Shown here piece by piece: positions 53,401 through 61,338 of a stretch of 64,000 bases of DNA. Source of the stretch: an uncultured Porphyromonadaceae bacterium (GTDB taxonomy: Bacteria > Bacteroidota > Bacteroidia > Bacteroidales > Barnesiellaceae_A); NCBI GenBank assembly GCA_900538705.1, contig UPZG01000001.1:62001-126000 (forward strand). The letters run 5' to 3'. A program made the position numbers and the translations under genes. Positions within the stretch are counted from its first letter, which is position 1. Every line of letters starts with the position of its first letter. Below the pieces are notes generated by a model that made no database searches, was not told where the DNA came from, and saw nothing but the letters and a program-made list of their open reading frames with translations.

Positions 53401-53708
53401 TTGTAATGGAGAAGATACCGGGCTGGCAAGTGCGTCATGATTTGGCTTCGATGCAGATGGCCGACTCGTACCTACAGTTAGGTGCAAAAGATAAGGGTCT
53501 TGCTTTGTTGCGCGACATCGTGGGTAACTCTCTGCAATATATGCGTTGGTATCAAACGCTCACACCGTCGCAATTGCGTACAGTGGGCGATTATAATCTT
53601 CATGCTTATATTATACAAGCTGGCTTGACAATGCTGGTAGATGCCGGTATGCAGGCCGAAGCCGAGCAGATTATAGCTGATGCGCAGGCGTCGGGCTTGG
53701 CTATGTAA
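50460..53708 (+). CDS. DUF2723 multi-spanning membrane protein (GT117-type glycosyltransferase)
   Basis: A 1082-residue inner-membrane protein. The DUF2723 signature is at the N-terminus (LESTASFWDCGEFIASAYKLEVGHPPGNP, about 27-56), the loop with acidic residues that in related GT-C enzymes binds the lipid-linked donor. About 12 membrane helices fill residues 1-680 with a large non-membrane insert at about 360-540; a soluble C-terminal part ends in TPR-like helices. Members of this family are proposed protein O-glycosyltransferases in Bacteroidota; the reaction here is inferred from the family. Confidence 0.87.
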   Translation: MKQYNLLNVVMGWVVFVVAAITYILTLESTASFWDCGEFIASAYKLEVGHPPGNPIFMLTARFFANFASDPSHVAYMVNMMSGLLSAGTIMFLFWTITYLAKKLIVTEERPMTTARMISILGCGLVGALAYAWSDTFWFSAVEGEVYAYSSFCTAVVFWLILKWDSVADEPYANRFLILIAYVIGVSIAVHLLNLLCIPAIVLVYYYRKFKNISAKGSLVALLISFAIIVLLLYGLIPGFVKVAGWFELLCVNELGMPYNTGVIIYFFITLASISWAIYESYTGRSELRIKLSFFLSIVLVGMLFIGDGILIGLLLTAGLIVYLILAKKTPVVAMNTILAGLLVIFIGYSSYALIIIRSTANTPMDQNSPQDVFALAGYLARDQYGDNPLFYGRTFASQVKRDESGKPVVKEGKQIIRQVVKTDENEPDRYVIIGREEEYVYEDELNMFFPRMYSEKPNHISAYKEWSGFKGHNVLVNTPQGTKTVKNPTFGENLRFFLDYQLNYMYWRYFLWNFVGRQNDIQGHGEVDKGNWISGIKFIDKFIEGDSTYMPDDMKDNPGRNVFYFMPLILGLIGLLYQAYSGKRGIEQFWVVFFLFFMTGIAIVLYLNQTPYQPRERDYAYAGSFYAFAIWIGLGVAAVTRFFEWVMEKCKVENRTLAAVVALLLCMVVPLQMVSQTWDDHDRSGRYVARDFGMNYLSSVEPNAILFTNGDNDTFPLWYVQEVEGYRTDVRVCNLSYLQTDWYIDQMKRPAYESAPLPISAAPTVYAYDKRAYNYVIPRMEDSLSVREALNFLYSDETWTKELPSYGLINHLPTNKLYIPVDKAVARDSAGVPEKYIDKIVDKIVPNFADKTGFTMSEIASLDLINTNIEQGWKRPVYFAVTVSNSLYLGLDDYFVRTGMAYHLVPVKNTGMGVDTERMYDNMMNKFKWGGLDKATPEHPLYLDENVRRMCQTIRLMFSELVTSLIEEGQNDKALAALDLVMEKIPGWQVRHDLASMQMADSYLQLGAKDKGLALLRDIVGNSLQYMRWYQTLTPSQLRTVGDYNLHAYIIQAGLTMLVDAGMQAEAEQIIADAQASGLAM

Positions 53709-53725
53709 TGTATACAATCTATAGT

Positions 53726-53767
53726 GGCGGTGTGTCGGATTGAATAAATTGGACACGCCGCCTTTTT
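53726..53767 (+). terminator. Intrinsic terminator after the DUF2723 gene
   Basis: GGCGGTGTGTC pairs with GACACGCCGCC (one G-U pair) over a 15-nt loop, followed by TTTTTG. Confidence 0.88.
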
Positions 53768-53778
53768 GAATTTTCCAA

Positions 53779-54390
53779 GTGATGTTTATAGAACGTCCTC
53801 CTTATTTTTATCGGATGCTATTCCCCGAGGCCATTTGGCGTATGCCTCAAGTACGCAAGACGGTGTATCTTACGTTTGACGATGGCCCGGTGCCTCAGGT
53901 GACCCCCTGGGTACTCGAAGTCCTGGCACGTTATGGTGTAAGGGCTACCTTTTTTTGTGTGGGTGATAATGTAGCCCGCAATCCTCGCCTGTTCAATATG
54001 CTGCGTGCTAATGGACATCAGGTGGGTAACCACACTATGAGTCATGTGCAAGGGATAAAGATGAGTACCGAAGAATACTTGCACAACGTATCGAAGGCCG
54101 ACGATTTGATAAAAAGCCGTCTGTTTCGGCCTCCCCATGGCCATCTATTGCCTCGCCAATCGACATTGTTGCAAGAGCAATATACTATCGTGATGTGGGA
54201 TGTGGTAACACGCGATTACAGTCGCCATCTCACAGGCGAAGATGTTGTGGCTAATGTGCAGCGATATGCTCGCAACGGTTCTATTATAGTATTTCACGAC
54301 TCTATCAAGGCTGAGAAAAATTTGCGCTACGCATTGCCTCGCTCCTTGGAGTGGCTGCTCGATAATGGATACCTCTTTGATACTCTCTGA
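53779..54390 (+). CDS. NodB-type polysaccharide deacetylase
   Basis: A 203-residue carbohydrate esterase family 4 domain. Visible motifs: TFDDGP (motif 1) near 33, HTMSHVQG (motif 2, metal His residues) near 88, RPPHGHL (motif 3) near 117, MWDVVTRDYSR (motif 4) near 138 and IIVFHDSIKAEKN (motif 5) near 172. No signal peptide is evident, so it may be anchored by other means or act inside. Substrate unknown. It overlaps queG by 26 bp. Confidence 0.88.
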   Translation: MMFIERPPYFYRMLFPEAIWRMPQVRKTVYLTFDDGPVPQVTPWVLEVLARYGVRATFFCVGDNVARNPRLFNMLRANGHQVGNHTMSHVQGIKMSTEEYLHNVSKADDLIKSRLFRPPHGHLLPRQSTLLQEQYTIVMWDVVTRDYSRHLTGEDVVANVQRYARNGSIIVFHDSIKAEKNLRYALPRSLEWLLDNGYLFDTL

Positions 54391-55342
54391 CCATGCTGCA
54401 GCTATTTGTGCCGAGGCACGGAGGTTGGGCTTTGCTGCGTGCGGTTTTGCTCCCGTAGGTGATGTGCCTGCCGAGGTGATAGATGCTTGGCAAAGGTGGA
54501 TAGAGGGTGGAAAGCACGCATGTATGTCTTATATGGAACGATATGGCGAGGTGCGTCGCAATCCGGCCTTGATGCTCGACGGTGCGAATACCGTGGTATG
54601 TGTGGCTATGAATTATTATCCTGCCAGTAAGCTTCCACATGACCATCCGCGCTTTGCCTATTATGCGTATGGACGAGACTATCATGAGGTAATGCGAGAG
54701 CGATTGAGAGAACTAGCTGCATATATGGAGCGTATGACCGGGTGTAGCAATAGGGTATGCTGCGATACGGCGCCGCTCTTTGAACGCTATTGGGCGGTGC
54801 GTGCTGGCATAGGATTTATAGGTCGCAATACGCAACTGATAGTGCCCGGAGCGGGCAGTTACTTTTTCTTGGGAGAGATACTCACAACTATGTCGTTGCC
54901 ACCTGCTCGGCCCATTGCGGGAGAATGCGGCAATTGTCGACGCTGTGTAGAAGCTTGTCCAACCCACGCAATATGTGATGATGGTACTATCGATGCACGT
55001 CGCTGTCTTTCTTGTCAGACCATAGAAAATCGTGGTGAGTTACCGGCCGAGGTAATACCCAGCATGGGCACCCGTGTGTATGGGTGTGATACCTGTCAGC
55101 AGGTATGTCCCTATAATAGGGAAGCTTCGCCTTCGCAAGAGGCTGCATGGCAGCCTTCTATCGAGATGAAGGAGCTTTCTTATGAACGTTTGAAAAACCT
55201 TTCTCGTGATGATTTTGCCCGTATCTTCCGTCATTCGGCAGTAAAGCGTGTAAAATACGAAGGATTGATGCGTAATGTAAATGCCCTCAATCCAGCCTTG
55301 TTTAGGCCGCGTGGTAAAGATGAGAATGACTCGAGAGGGTAA
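54365..55342 (+). CDS. queG: Epoxyqueuosine reductase
   Basis: Last enzyme of queuosine tRNA modification; cobalamin-dependent, with two [4Fe-4S] clusters. The 325-residue protein is a normal length. Visible: KLGFAACGF-like RRLGFAACGFAPVGD near 20, NYYPA near 80, DTAPLFERYWAVRAGIGFIGRNT near 138, and the clusters CGNCRRCVEACPTHAI near 188 and CLSCQ…CDTCQQVCPYN near 220-250. Its start lies inside the deacetylase gene in another frame, so the two are probably translationally coupled. Confidence 0.93.
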   Translation: MDTSLILSDHAAAICAEARRLGFAACGFAPVGDVPAEVIDAWQRWIEGGKHACMSYMERYGEVRRNPALMLDGANTVVCVAMNYYPASKLPHDHPRFAYYAYGRDYHEVMRERLRELAAYMERMTGCSNRVCCDTAPLFERYWAVRAGIGFIGRNTQLIVPGAGSYFFLGEILTTMSLPPARPIAGECGNCRRCVEACPTHAICDDGTIDARRCLSCQTIENRGELPAEVIPSMGTRVYGCDTCQQVCPYNREASPSQEAAWQPSIEMKELSYERLKNLSRDDFARIFRHSAVKRVKYEGLMRNVNALNPALFRPRGKDENDSRG

Positions 55343-55398
55343 TTTTGTAAATCGTAATATCTCTTTATAAGGAGATGTTGTTCCTTTGTTTTTATTTG

Positions 55399-55869
55399 TT
55401 ATTCTGTCAGTTTGTCGCGCAGAGCAGTGACGCTCTCGTGTAGCAAAGGATGTATCCATTGGGGGGCTATTTCGCAAAGCGGGTCGAGGACAAATCGGCG
55501 TAAGTGCATGCGAGGGTGTGGTATGGTAAGCTCTTCGGTTTGCAATATGATGTCGTCGCATGCAATTATATCTATATCAATGGTGCGGTCGCGATAAGAG
55601 CCATCGGGATTGCGATGTGTAAGACTACCCAACGCATACTCTATGTTACGGGTTGTTTCAATCATTTCGGTAGGCGATAGATTGCTGCGGAGTGCAATGG
55701 CAGCATTGAGAAAAGAGTGTTGAGAGTCGAATCCTTCAGGACGTGTTTCGTAAAGCGATGATACAGCCTCTATCTCGCCTGCTCGTATGGATAACTCAGC
55801 GATGGCATTCATGATATAAGATTTCCTTTCTCCTATATTTGAACCTAATGCAATAAGAAAAAGTTTCAT
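55399..55869 (-). CDS. folK: 2-amino-4-hydroxy-6-hydroxymethyldihydropteridine pyrophosphokinase
   Basis: Adds pyrophosphate from ATP to hydroxymethyl-dihydropterin, the step after FolB. The 156-residue protein shows the start FLIALGSNIGERKSYIMNAI, then SSLYETRPEGF near 40, RDRTIDIDIIACDDIILQT near 93 (metal-binding Asp pair) and LTIPHPRMHLRRFVLDPLCEIAP near 112. Normal length. Convergent with queG. Confidence 0.94.
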   Translation of the reverse strand: MKLFLIALGSNIGERKSYIMNAIAELSIRAGEIEAVSSLYETRPEGFDSQHSFLNAAIALRSNLSPTEMIETTRNIEYALGSLTHRNPDGSYRDRTIDIDIIACDDIILQTEELTIPHPRMHLRRFVLDPLCEIAPQWIHPLLHESVTALRDKLTE

Positions 55870-55912
55870 ACAAATATTGCTTATATAATATTGTAGGGCA
55901 TATTTCCCGATA

Positions 55913-55920
55913 CAAAGTTA
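55913..55920 (-). promoter_or_regulatory. -7 promoter element for folK
   Basis: Minus-strand TAACTTTG, about 44 bp before the folK ATG, in an AT-rich region. Confidence 0.55.
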
Positions 55921-56004
55921 GCAAAAAAATAATTTTATGGAAATTGTTGGTAATAAAAAATATTTGTTTTTGTGAGAAAAATGCTGCATTGGACGGCTGT
56001 ATAT

Positions 56005-56028
56005 GCAAAGGAAAAATTATACCTTTGC
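56005..56028 (+). promoter_or_regulatory. nrdDG promoter with inverted repeat over the -7 element
   Basis: TACCTTTG (56020-56027) is the -7 element. GCAAAGG (56005-56011) and CCTTTGC (56022-56028) are perfect inverted copies 10 bp apart, and the right copy covers the -7. A bound protein would compete with polymerase. It does not match the NrdR box I know. Confidence 0.5.
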
Positions 56029-56094
56029 CCGCGTTATTTGTATGACGACGTGCTGCGTTGTTGAAGTGTAATTTTTATTCCTCAAAAAGACAAT

Positions 56095-58497
56095 ATGGAA
56101 ACAGATGCGATAACCATCGTGAAGAGAGATGGTTCAAGACAACCTTTCTCTCTGAATAAAATAGTACGTGCCATAGAGAAGGCCTATCGTGCCGGAGGTA
56201 TGATAGAAGAGCTGACAGTGATAGAGCAGACTGCCGAGCGTGTTGCACAGCAAATCACTGCGCCCGAGGTAACGGTAGAGCAGGTACAAGACTTGGTAGA
56301 ACGGGAGTTGATGCGTGTCAACCCCGATATTGCCAAGCGATATATCATATATAGGGAGTGGCGTACGATAGAGCGCGACAAACGTACCTCTATGAAGCAT
56401 GTTATGGATGGTATTGTGGCTATAGAGAAAAACGACATTAATCTGGGTAACGCCAACATGTCGTCGCATACACCGGCTGGCCAGATGATGACCTTTGCCT
56501 CGGAGGTGACCAAAGATTATGCTTATAAATATTTGGTAGGAGTGCGTTATGCCCGGGCTCATAAAAATGGCGATATACACATCCACGATCTCGATTACTA
56601 CCCTACTAAGACAACAACATGTACCCAGTACGATTTGGACGACCTGTTCAGTCGCGGTTTCCATACGAAAAACGGTACAGTGCGGCCACCGCAATCAATT
56701 CAAAGCTATGCTACGTTGGCTACCATTGTGTTTCAGACCAATCAGAATGAGCAGCACGGAGGGCAGGCTATACCCGCATTCGACCACTTTATGGCTCCGG
56801 GTGTGATAAAGAGTTTCAGGAAGCATTTGGTAAGCAACATTTCCTTTTTGGCCGAGCTGAAAGGTGTTACCGAGCCGCTCGACCTGAAAGAGTCTGTAGG
56901 CACGCTTGTAAACACGATTGTTGAAGATGAGACACAGTCGCAGGCCGTAGCCGCCATGTTACAGGAGAAGGGCTTGTCGCTTACTCCCGACGAGATACAT
57001 TTCGTATGGCATCACAGCTATGAGTCGACACGCAAAGATACACATCAGGCTATGGAGGGACTGATACACAACCTTAATACGATGCATTCGCGTGGCGGTA
57101 ACCAAGTGGTATTCAGCTCTATCAATTACGGAACAGATACTTCGGCCGAAGGACGCATGGTTATGCAAGAACTCTTGTCGTCGACGGTCGAGGGATTGGG
57201 TAGCGGTGAAGTACCAGTTTTCCCCATACAGATATTCAAGGTGAAAGACGGTATATCTTACTCTGATGCCGATTATGAAAAAGCAATGGCCGATATGGAG
57301 GGTGCCATGAGTGGAAAGATTAAGTTTGATGCTCCCAATTTCGATTTACTCTTAAGAGCTTGCTATACTACGTCTACCTCTTTATTCCCCAATTTTTTGT
57401 TTTTGGATACCGAGTTCAATCGCAATGAAGCATGGCATGCCGACGACCCTGAGCGCTTCCGTTACGAAGTGGCTACGATGGGATGCCGCACCCGTGTCTT
57501 TGAGAACCTGCACGGCATAAAAAGTTCGTGGGGACGTGGCAATCTTTCGTTTACCTCGATGAATATGCCTCGCCTGGCCATAGAGGCACGTCGAGAGGCT
57601 GAAGAGCTGCATCCCTATGACGACAAGTATGCTGTAAGACGTGAGGCTCGTATTCTTTTCTTGGAGAAAGTACGTACCATGGCAGCTATGATAGCCGAGC
57701 AATTGTATGAGCGTTATTGTTACCAACGTACTGCGTTAGCTTGTCAGTTCCCCTTTATGATGGGTAACGATGTGTGGAAAGGTGGCATGAGACTGGCTCC
57801 CGATGAGCAGGTGGGTGACGTTTTGCTCTCGGGTACATTGGGTATAGGTTTTATAGGCGGACATAATGCCATGGTAGCAATCTATGGAGAAGGTCATGCT
57901 CACAACGATGAGGCTTGGCAGACGCTATACGATGCCGTATCGGTGATGAATGCTGTTGCCGAGGAGTATAAACACCGTTATGGACTTAACTATTCGGTGC
58001 TGGCAACGCCGGCCGAGGGTTTATCGGGCCGTTTCACGAAGATAGACCGCCGTATTTATGGTGTGATTCCCGGTGTGACCGACCGTGATTATTATGTAAA
58101 CTCATTTCATATCGATGTGAAAGAGCCGGTGAGTATTGTAGAGAAGATAAAACGTGAAGCTCCGTTCCATGCCATTACGCGTGGAGGTCATATTACATAT
58201 GTAGAGTTGGATGGGGAAGCCAAAAAGAATGTGGTGGTGATACTGAAAATCGTCAAGGTAATGCACGATGAAGGCATAGGCTATGGGTCGATAAATCATC
58301 CTGTAGATACGTGCCGTCATTGCGGCTACAAAGGCGTGATATATGGCAAGTGTCCCGTGTGTCAAAGCGAAGACATCTTGCGGATGCGTCGTATTACAGG
58401 CTATCTTACCGGTAGTCTCGAAACATGGAACTCTGCCAAACAGGCCGAGGAACGCGATCGCGTAAAACATAACCAATGCAAGGGCTCAACATTCTGA
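56095..58497 (+). CDS. nrdD: Anaerobic ribonucleoside-triphosphate reductase
   Basis: Glycyl-radical enzyme that makes deoxyribonucleotides without oxygen. The 800-residue protein begins with an ATP-cone (ITIVKRDGSRQPFSLNKIVRA, about 6-95), followed by the ten-stranded barrel with the active-site region and FQTNQNEQHGGQAIPAFDH near 222. Near 742-760 are two CxxC zinc pairs (CRHCGYKG, KCPVCQ), and RRITGYLTG near 765 holds the glycyl radical. Followed directly by its activase. Confidence 0.96.
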   Translation: METDAITIVKRDGSRQPFSLNKIVRAIEKAYRAGGMIEELTVIEQTAERVAQQITAPEVTVEQVQDLVERELMRVNPDIAKRYIIYREWRTIERDKRTSMKHVMDGIVAIEKNDINLGNANMSSHTPAGQMMTFASEVTKDYAYKYLVGVRYARAHKNGDIHIHDLDYYPTKTTTCTQYDLDDLFSRGFHTKNGTVRPPQSIQSYATLATIVFQTNQNEQHGGQAIPAFDHFMAPGVIKSFRKHLVSNISFLAELKGVTEPLDLKESVGTLVNTIVEDETQSQAVAAMLQEKGLSLTPDEIHFVWHHSYESTRKDTHQAMEGLIHNLNTMHSRGGNQVVFSSINYGTDTSAEGRMVMQELLSSTVEGLGSGEVPVFPIQIFKVKDGISYSDADYEKAMADMEGAMSGKIKFDAPNFDLLLRACYTTSTSLFPNFLFLDTEFNRNEAWHADDPERFRYEVATMGCRTRVFENLHGIKSSWGRGNLSFTSMNMPRLAIEARREAEELHPYDDKYAVRREARILFLEKVRTMAAMIAEQLYERYCYQRTALACQFPFMMGNDVWKGGMRLAPDEQVGDVLLSGTLGIGFIGGHNAMVAIYGEGHAHNDEAWQTLYDAVSVMNAVAEEYKHRYGLNYSVLATPAEGLSGRFTKIDRRIYGVIPGVTDRDYYVNSFHIDVKEPVSIVEKIKREAPFHAITRGGHITYVELDGEAKKNVVVILKIVKVMHDEGIGYGSINHPVDTCRHCGYKGVIYGKCPVCQSEDILRMRRITGYLTGSLETWNSAKQAEERDRVKHNQCKGSTF

Positions 58498-58985
58498 ATG
58501 TTTATCCCGAGACCATAGCCGACGGTTACGGATTGCGATATGCCATCTATCTTGCCGGTTGTCGTCATGCCTGTCTTGGATGTCATAATCCCGAGAGTTG
58601 GCGTGCCGATGCCGGCCAGCCTCTGACCGGTGCCATATTGGAACGTATTATCCGAGAAATCAATGATAATATTTTGCTTGACGGTATCACGCTTACGGGT
58701 GGAGACCCATTCTATAATCCGGCTGCATTGTATGAGTTATTGGAACGCCTCAAACGAGAGACGCGCAAAAATATATGGTGCTATACCGGTTATACGTATG
58801 AGCAACTGTTGCGCGACGAGGCGTTGTGCCGTTGCTTGCAGTGGATAGATACGCTTGTCGACGGCCGATTTGTAGCTTCGTTGCACGACCCCGCATTGCT
58901 GTTCAGGGGGAGTAGCAACCAGCGTATTCTGCATCTCGAACCCGGAGGGTACGCTGTGACAAGCGAGGGCAGATATATGCCTTGA
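58476..58985 (+). CDS. nrdG: Anaerobic ribonucleotide reductase activating protein
   Basis: Radical-SAM enzyme that makes the glycyl radical on NrdD. The 169-residue protein has the cluster motif CRHACLGC at residues 29-36 (CxxxCxxC) and the SAM-binding GGDPFYNP near 77. Its start lies inside the end of nrdD with a 22-bp overlap, so the two are made together. Confidence 0.95.
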   Translation: MQGLNILNVYPETIADGYGLRYAIYLAGCRHACLGCHNPESWRADAGQPLTGAILERIIREINDNILLDGITLTGGDPFYNPAALYELLERLKRETRKNIWCYTGYTYEQLLRDEALCRCLQWIDTLVDGRFVASLHDPALLFRGSSNQRILHLEPGGYAVTSEGRYMP

Positions 58986-59001
58986 CGAGACAGCTTGTCG
59001 T

Positions 59002-61236
59002 TCAGGCGTAGCTGTGTAGCCCGCCGAGGAAAAAGTTTACGCCTAAGTAAGTGACTAATACGCACAAGAAAGCAATCACGGTAAATCGATGGAAAAACAT
59101 GTGACGTTGTAAGGCCGGCAGCGAAGTCGTATGTAATGCAGCCGAGTAGACGAGCAGCGTAATGAGTGCCCATACCTCCTTGGGGTCCCAGCCCCAATAG
59201 CGTCCCCATGAGACATTCGCCCATACGGCACCGATGAAGATTCCTGTTGCCAACAAAAATATTGCCGGATAGAGCATGATGCGGCTCAGAATATACAATC
59301 GTTCTATCGATTCGTCGTTTGAGGGGTGGGTGCCGTGTATGATGATGGCTGTCGCCCCGTTGAACATGGCAAAGGCAAATAAGGCATAAGCCATCATAAT
59401 AGTGGCGACGTGTATGCTCAATAGCGGTGACGATAATACCGGCATAAGTTGTGTGATGGGCGGATTGGCTTCGCCGAGCATTGCTACAAGTAAGGCAAAA
59501 CCGCATAGCAGGAAGCCGAAAGGCAGCAGCATGTCGAATCGTCGGTGAAACGTCATGGATAATATCAAGGAGCAGGCGGCCATGAGGTGCATCGTCTCGA
59601 AACCGTTCGAAGCCGGGAAGTGCCCGCCTACAATGCCCCTCAATACCATTACGGCAAGAATGTACAGTAAGGCGATGAGCATAAGCGTGACGAGCAGTCG
59701 GTTTGCCCACGACGGCTTTTTATGCTTGCCGTGCGAAAAGTACCGGCAGTAGAAGGCAAATGCTGCAATACCTATTATAAGGCATCCTATGGCTACGAAC
59801 GATGTCGATGCCATTGCATTGTAGAGTTTTTCGGCACGGAAGCGGGTGTCGCTTGGCAGAAAGCCGTGAGCCTCCTTTTCTTGATATTTTAGTGTTTTGG
59901 CAATCAATGAGTCTACGGTGGCGAAATCTCCCTTTGCCACATGTTCGGCCATATAGTTCATGCAATAGCGTATAAATAGCCATTGCTCGTAGGGCATCGA
60001 TGCCGGTAAACGATCTGAAACAGAAAGCCATACAGGAGGAATGCTGTCGTTTTCGCGATAAGGGAAAATCTTGAAGATATAGCCCGAGCCGGCCATGCTT
60101 GCAAGGTTGGCCTGCTCGTCGGCTTCGCGTATGCCACGCAGGTCATGCGCTTTTGTCTCTTCTTGTTGAGCCGAAGTCAGTTTGTAGCCCTCGTTATCGA
60201 AGAAGCCGGCCAAAGAGGTATATTTCCCTTGCATATCGAGCATTTGCCTTACTTCTTTGCTCTTGATGCGTATCATGGGTTCTTCCTTCCATTCGTTGTA
60301 GTAGAAAAACCAGCCTAAAAGAACTTGTTCGGCACTCATGCCCCGATACGATGGTTTGCCGTATAGTTTGGTAGTAAAGTCGCGAGCCAATGTTTGCAGC
60401 GGGCATACGCGGTCGTTGTAATAGATATACAGGTTCCCCATTTTCTCGGCGATATTCGGGGGGAGGGTTGGCGGCAGCCCGTCGGCGTGTGCCGGTATGT
60501 ATGGGGCTGCGGCCAAAGCGGCGCATACCGTAAATTTGCGCAAGGCAGGATGGCGCAGCAAGCCGCGGAAAGAACTGTGGCTGTCGAAGAAAAACAGTAG
60601 CATGGCGAGCAGCAGTATGGCATACCCGGTGTAGGTAATTGCGATGCCGTAGGGGTCGTAAGAGAGTTGCAACGTGCAGCCTTTGCCGTCGGAATCGTAG
60701 GTCGATGGGTTGAAACGGTAGTTGTGGTAACTGTATATGCGGTTCATCGACGTTTCGCCGTGATAGACGGCGTTGTCGTCGTATATGGTGAGTGAGCCGA
60801 TGAAATCCATGGGAGCAAGCGTGCCGTGGTAATAGGCGAGCCGGAAGTCGTCGAGGGCGATACCGAAAGGTAGAAGCCCCTCGCTGCCATGGCGGGTGCG
60901 ATAGATATATGATGGTTCGTCGCCCTGTCGCAGGTGTATATAGCCCTGTATGCCGTCGATATGTGTCGTGAAAGCGCCGGCGAGAATGACGACGAAAGAG
61001 AGGTGCAGTAAAAATACGGTTTTTCGTTTCGTCATTTTGCGGGCTATGAGGTAAAGCAGCGACGATACCGTCACGAGAGCCCATAGTGTGACGAAGAGAG
61101 GAGAGCTGTAAATGTGCGATGAAACAAAATCTGTTCCGAAAATATTCTCTATGAAGGTGGCGGCCATAAGTACGAGTATGGTCAGCGCCGTCGCTCCGAA
61201 ACAGATATTACGCAGAAGTCTGACGTTTTTTGTCAT
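59002..61236 (-). CDS. ccsA: Fused ResB/CcsA-type cytochrome c assembly protein
   Basis: Transports or holds haem and attaches it to apocytochromes c (system II). The 744-residue protein begins with ResB-like membrane helices (about 13-35, 45-65, 75-95, 205-220), has a large periplasmic part (about 250-460) and a CcsA domain (about 490-744) with the haem-handling WGRYWGWDPKEVWALIT near 683 and conserved His residues near 624 and 698. Single-chain fusions of this kind are usual in Bacteroidota. It follows the di-haem oxidoreductase, a likely client, after a terminator. Confidence 0.88.
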   Translation of the reverse strand: MTKNVRLLRNICFGATALTILVLMAATFIENIFGTDFVSSHIYSSPLFVTLWALVTVSSLLYLIARKMTKRKTVFLLHLSFVVILAGAFTTHIDGIQGYIHLRQGDEPSYIYRTRHGSEGLLPFGIALDDFRLAYYHGTLAPMDFIGSLTIYDDNAVYHGETSMNRIYSYHNYRFNPSTYDSDGKGCTLQLSYDPYGIAITYTGYAILLLAMLLFFFDSHSSFRGLLRHPALRKFTVCAALAAAPYIPAHADGLPPTLPPNIAEKMGNLYIYYNDRVCPLQTLARDFTTKLYGKPSYRGMSAEQVLLGWFFYYNEWKEEPMIRIKSKEVRQMLDMQGKYTSLAGFFDNEGYKLTSAQQEETKAHDLRGIREADEQANLASMAGSGYIFKIFPYRENDSIPPVWLSVSDRLPASMPYEQWLFIRYCMNYMAEHVAKGDFATVDSLIAKTLKYQEKEAHGFLPSDTRFRAEKLYNAMASTSFVAIGCLIIGIAAFAFYCRYFSHGKHKKPSWANRLLVTLMLIALLYILAVMVLRGIVGGHFPASNGFETMHLMAACSLILSMTFHRRFDMLLPFGFLLCGFALLVAMLGEANPPITQLMPVLSSPLLSIHVATIMMAYALFAFAMFNGATAIIIHGTHPSNDESIERLYILSRIMLYPAIFLLATGIFIGAVWANVSWGRYWGWDPKEVWALITLLVYSAALHTTSLPALQRHMFFHRFTVIAFLCVLVTYLGVNFFLGGLHSYA

Positions 61237-61252
61237 GATGGCAAGGCTCGGA

Positions 61253-61308
61253 TTAATAGAAAACAGGAGGCATACCGCCGTATTCTGAGGTCGGCAATAT
61301 GTCTCCTG
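61253..61308 (-). terminator. Intrinsic terminator between the di-haem oxidoreductase and ccsA
   Basis: On the minus strand CAGGAG, CATA and GCCG pair with CGGC, TATG and CTCCTG as an interrupted long stem, followed by TTTTCTATT. It should limit read-through into ccsA. Confidence 0.75.
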
Positions 61309-61338
61309 CCGGTGAAAAGTGATATTATCGTTTGGGCA

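Noticed and set aside
55347..55376. ATCTCTTTATAAGGAGAT near-palindrome between queG and folK
   Set aside because: It may be a weak two-way terminator, but the stem is short and without a clear U-tract, so I do not call it.
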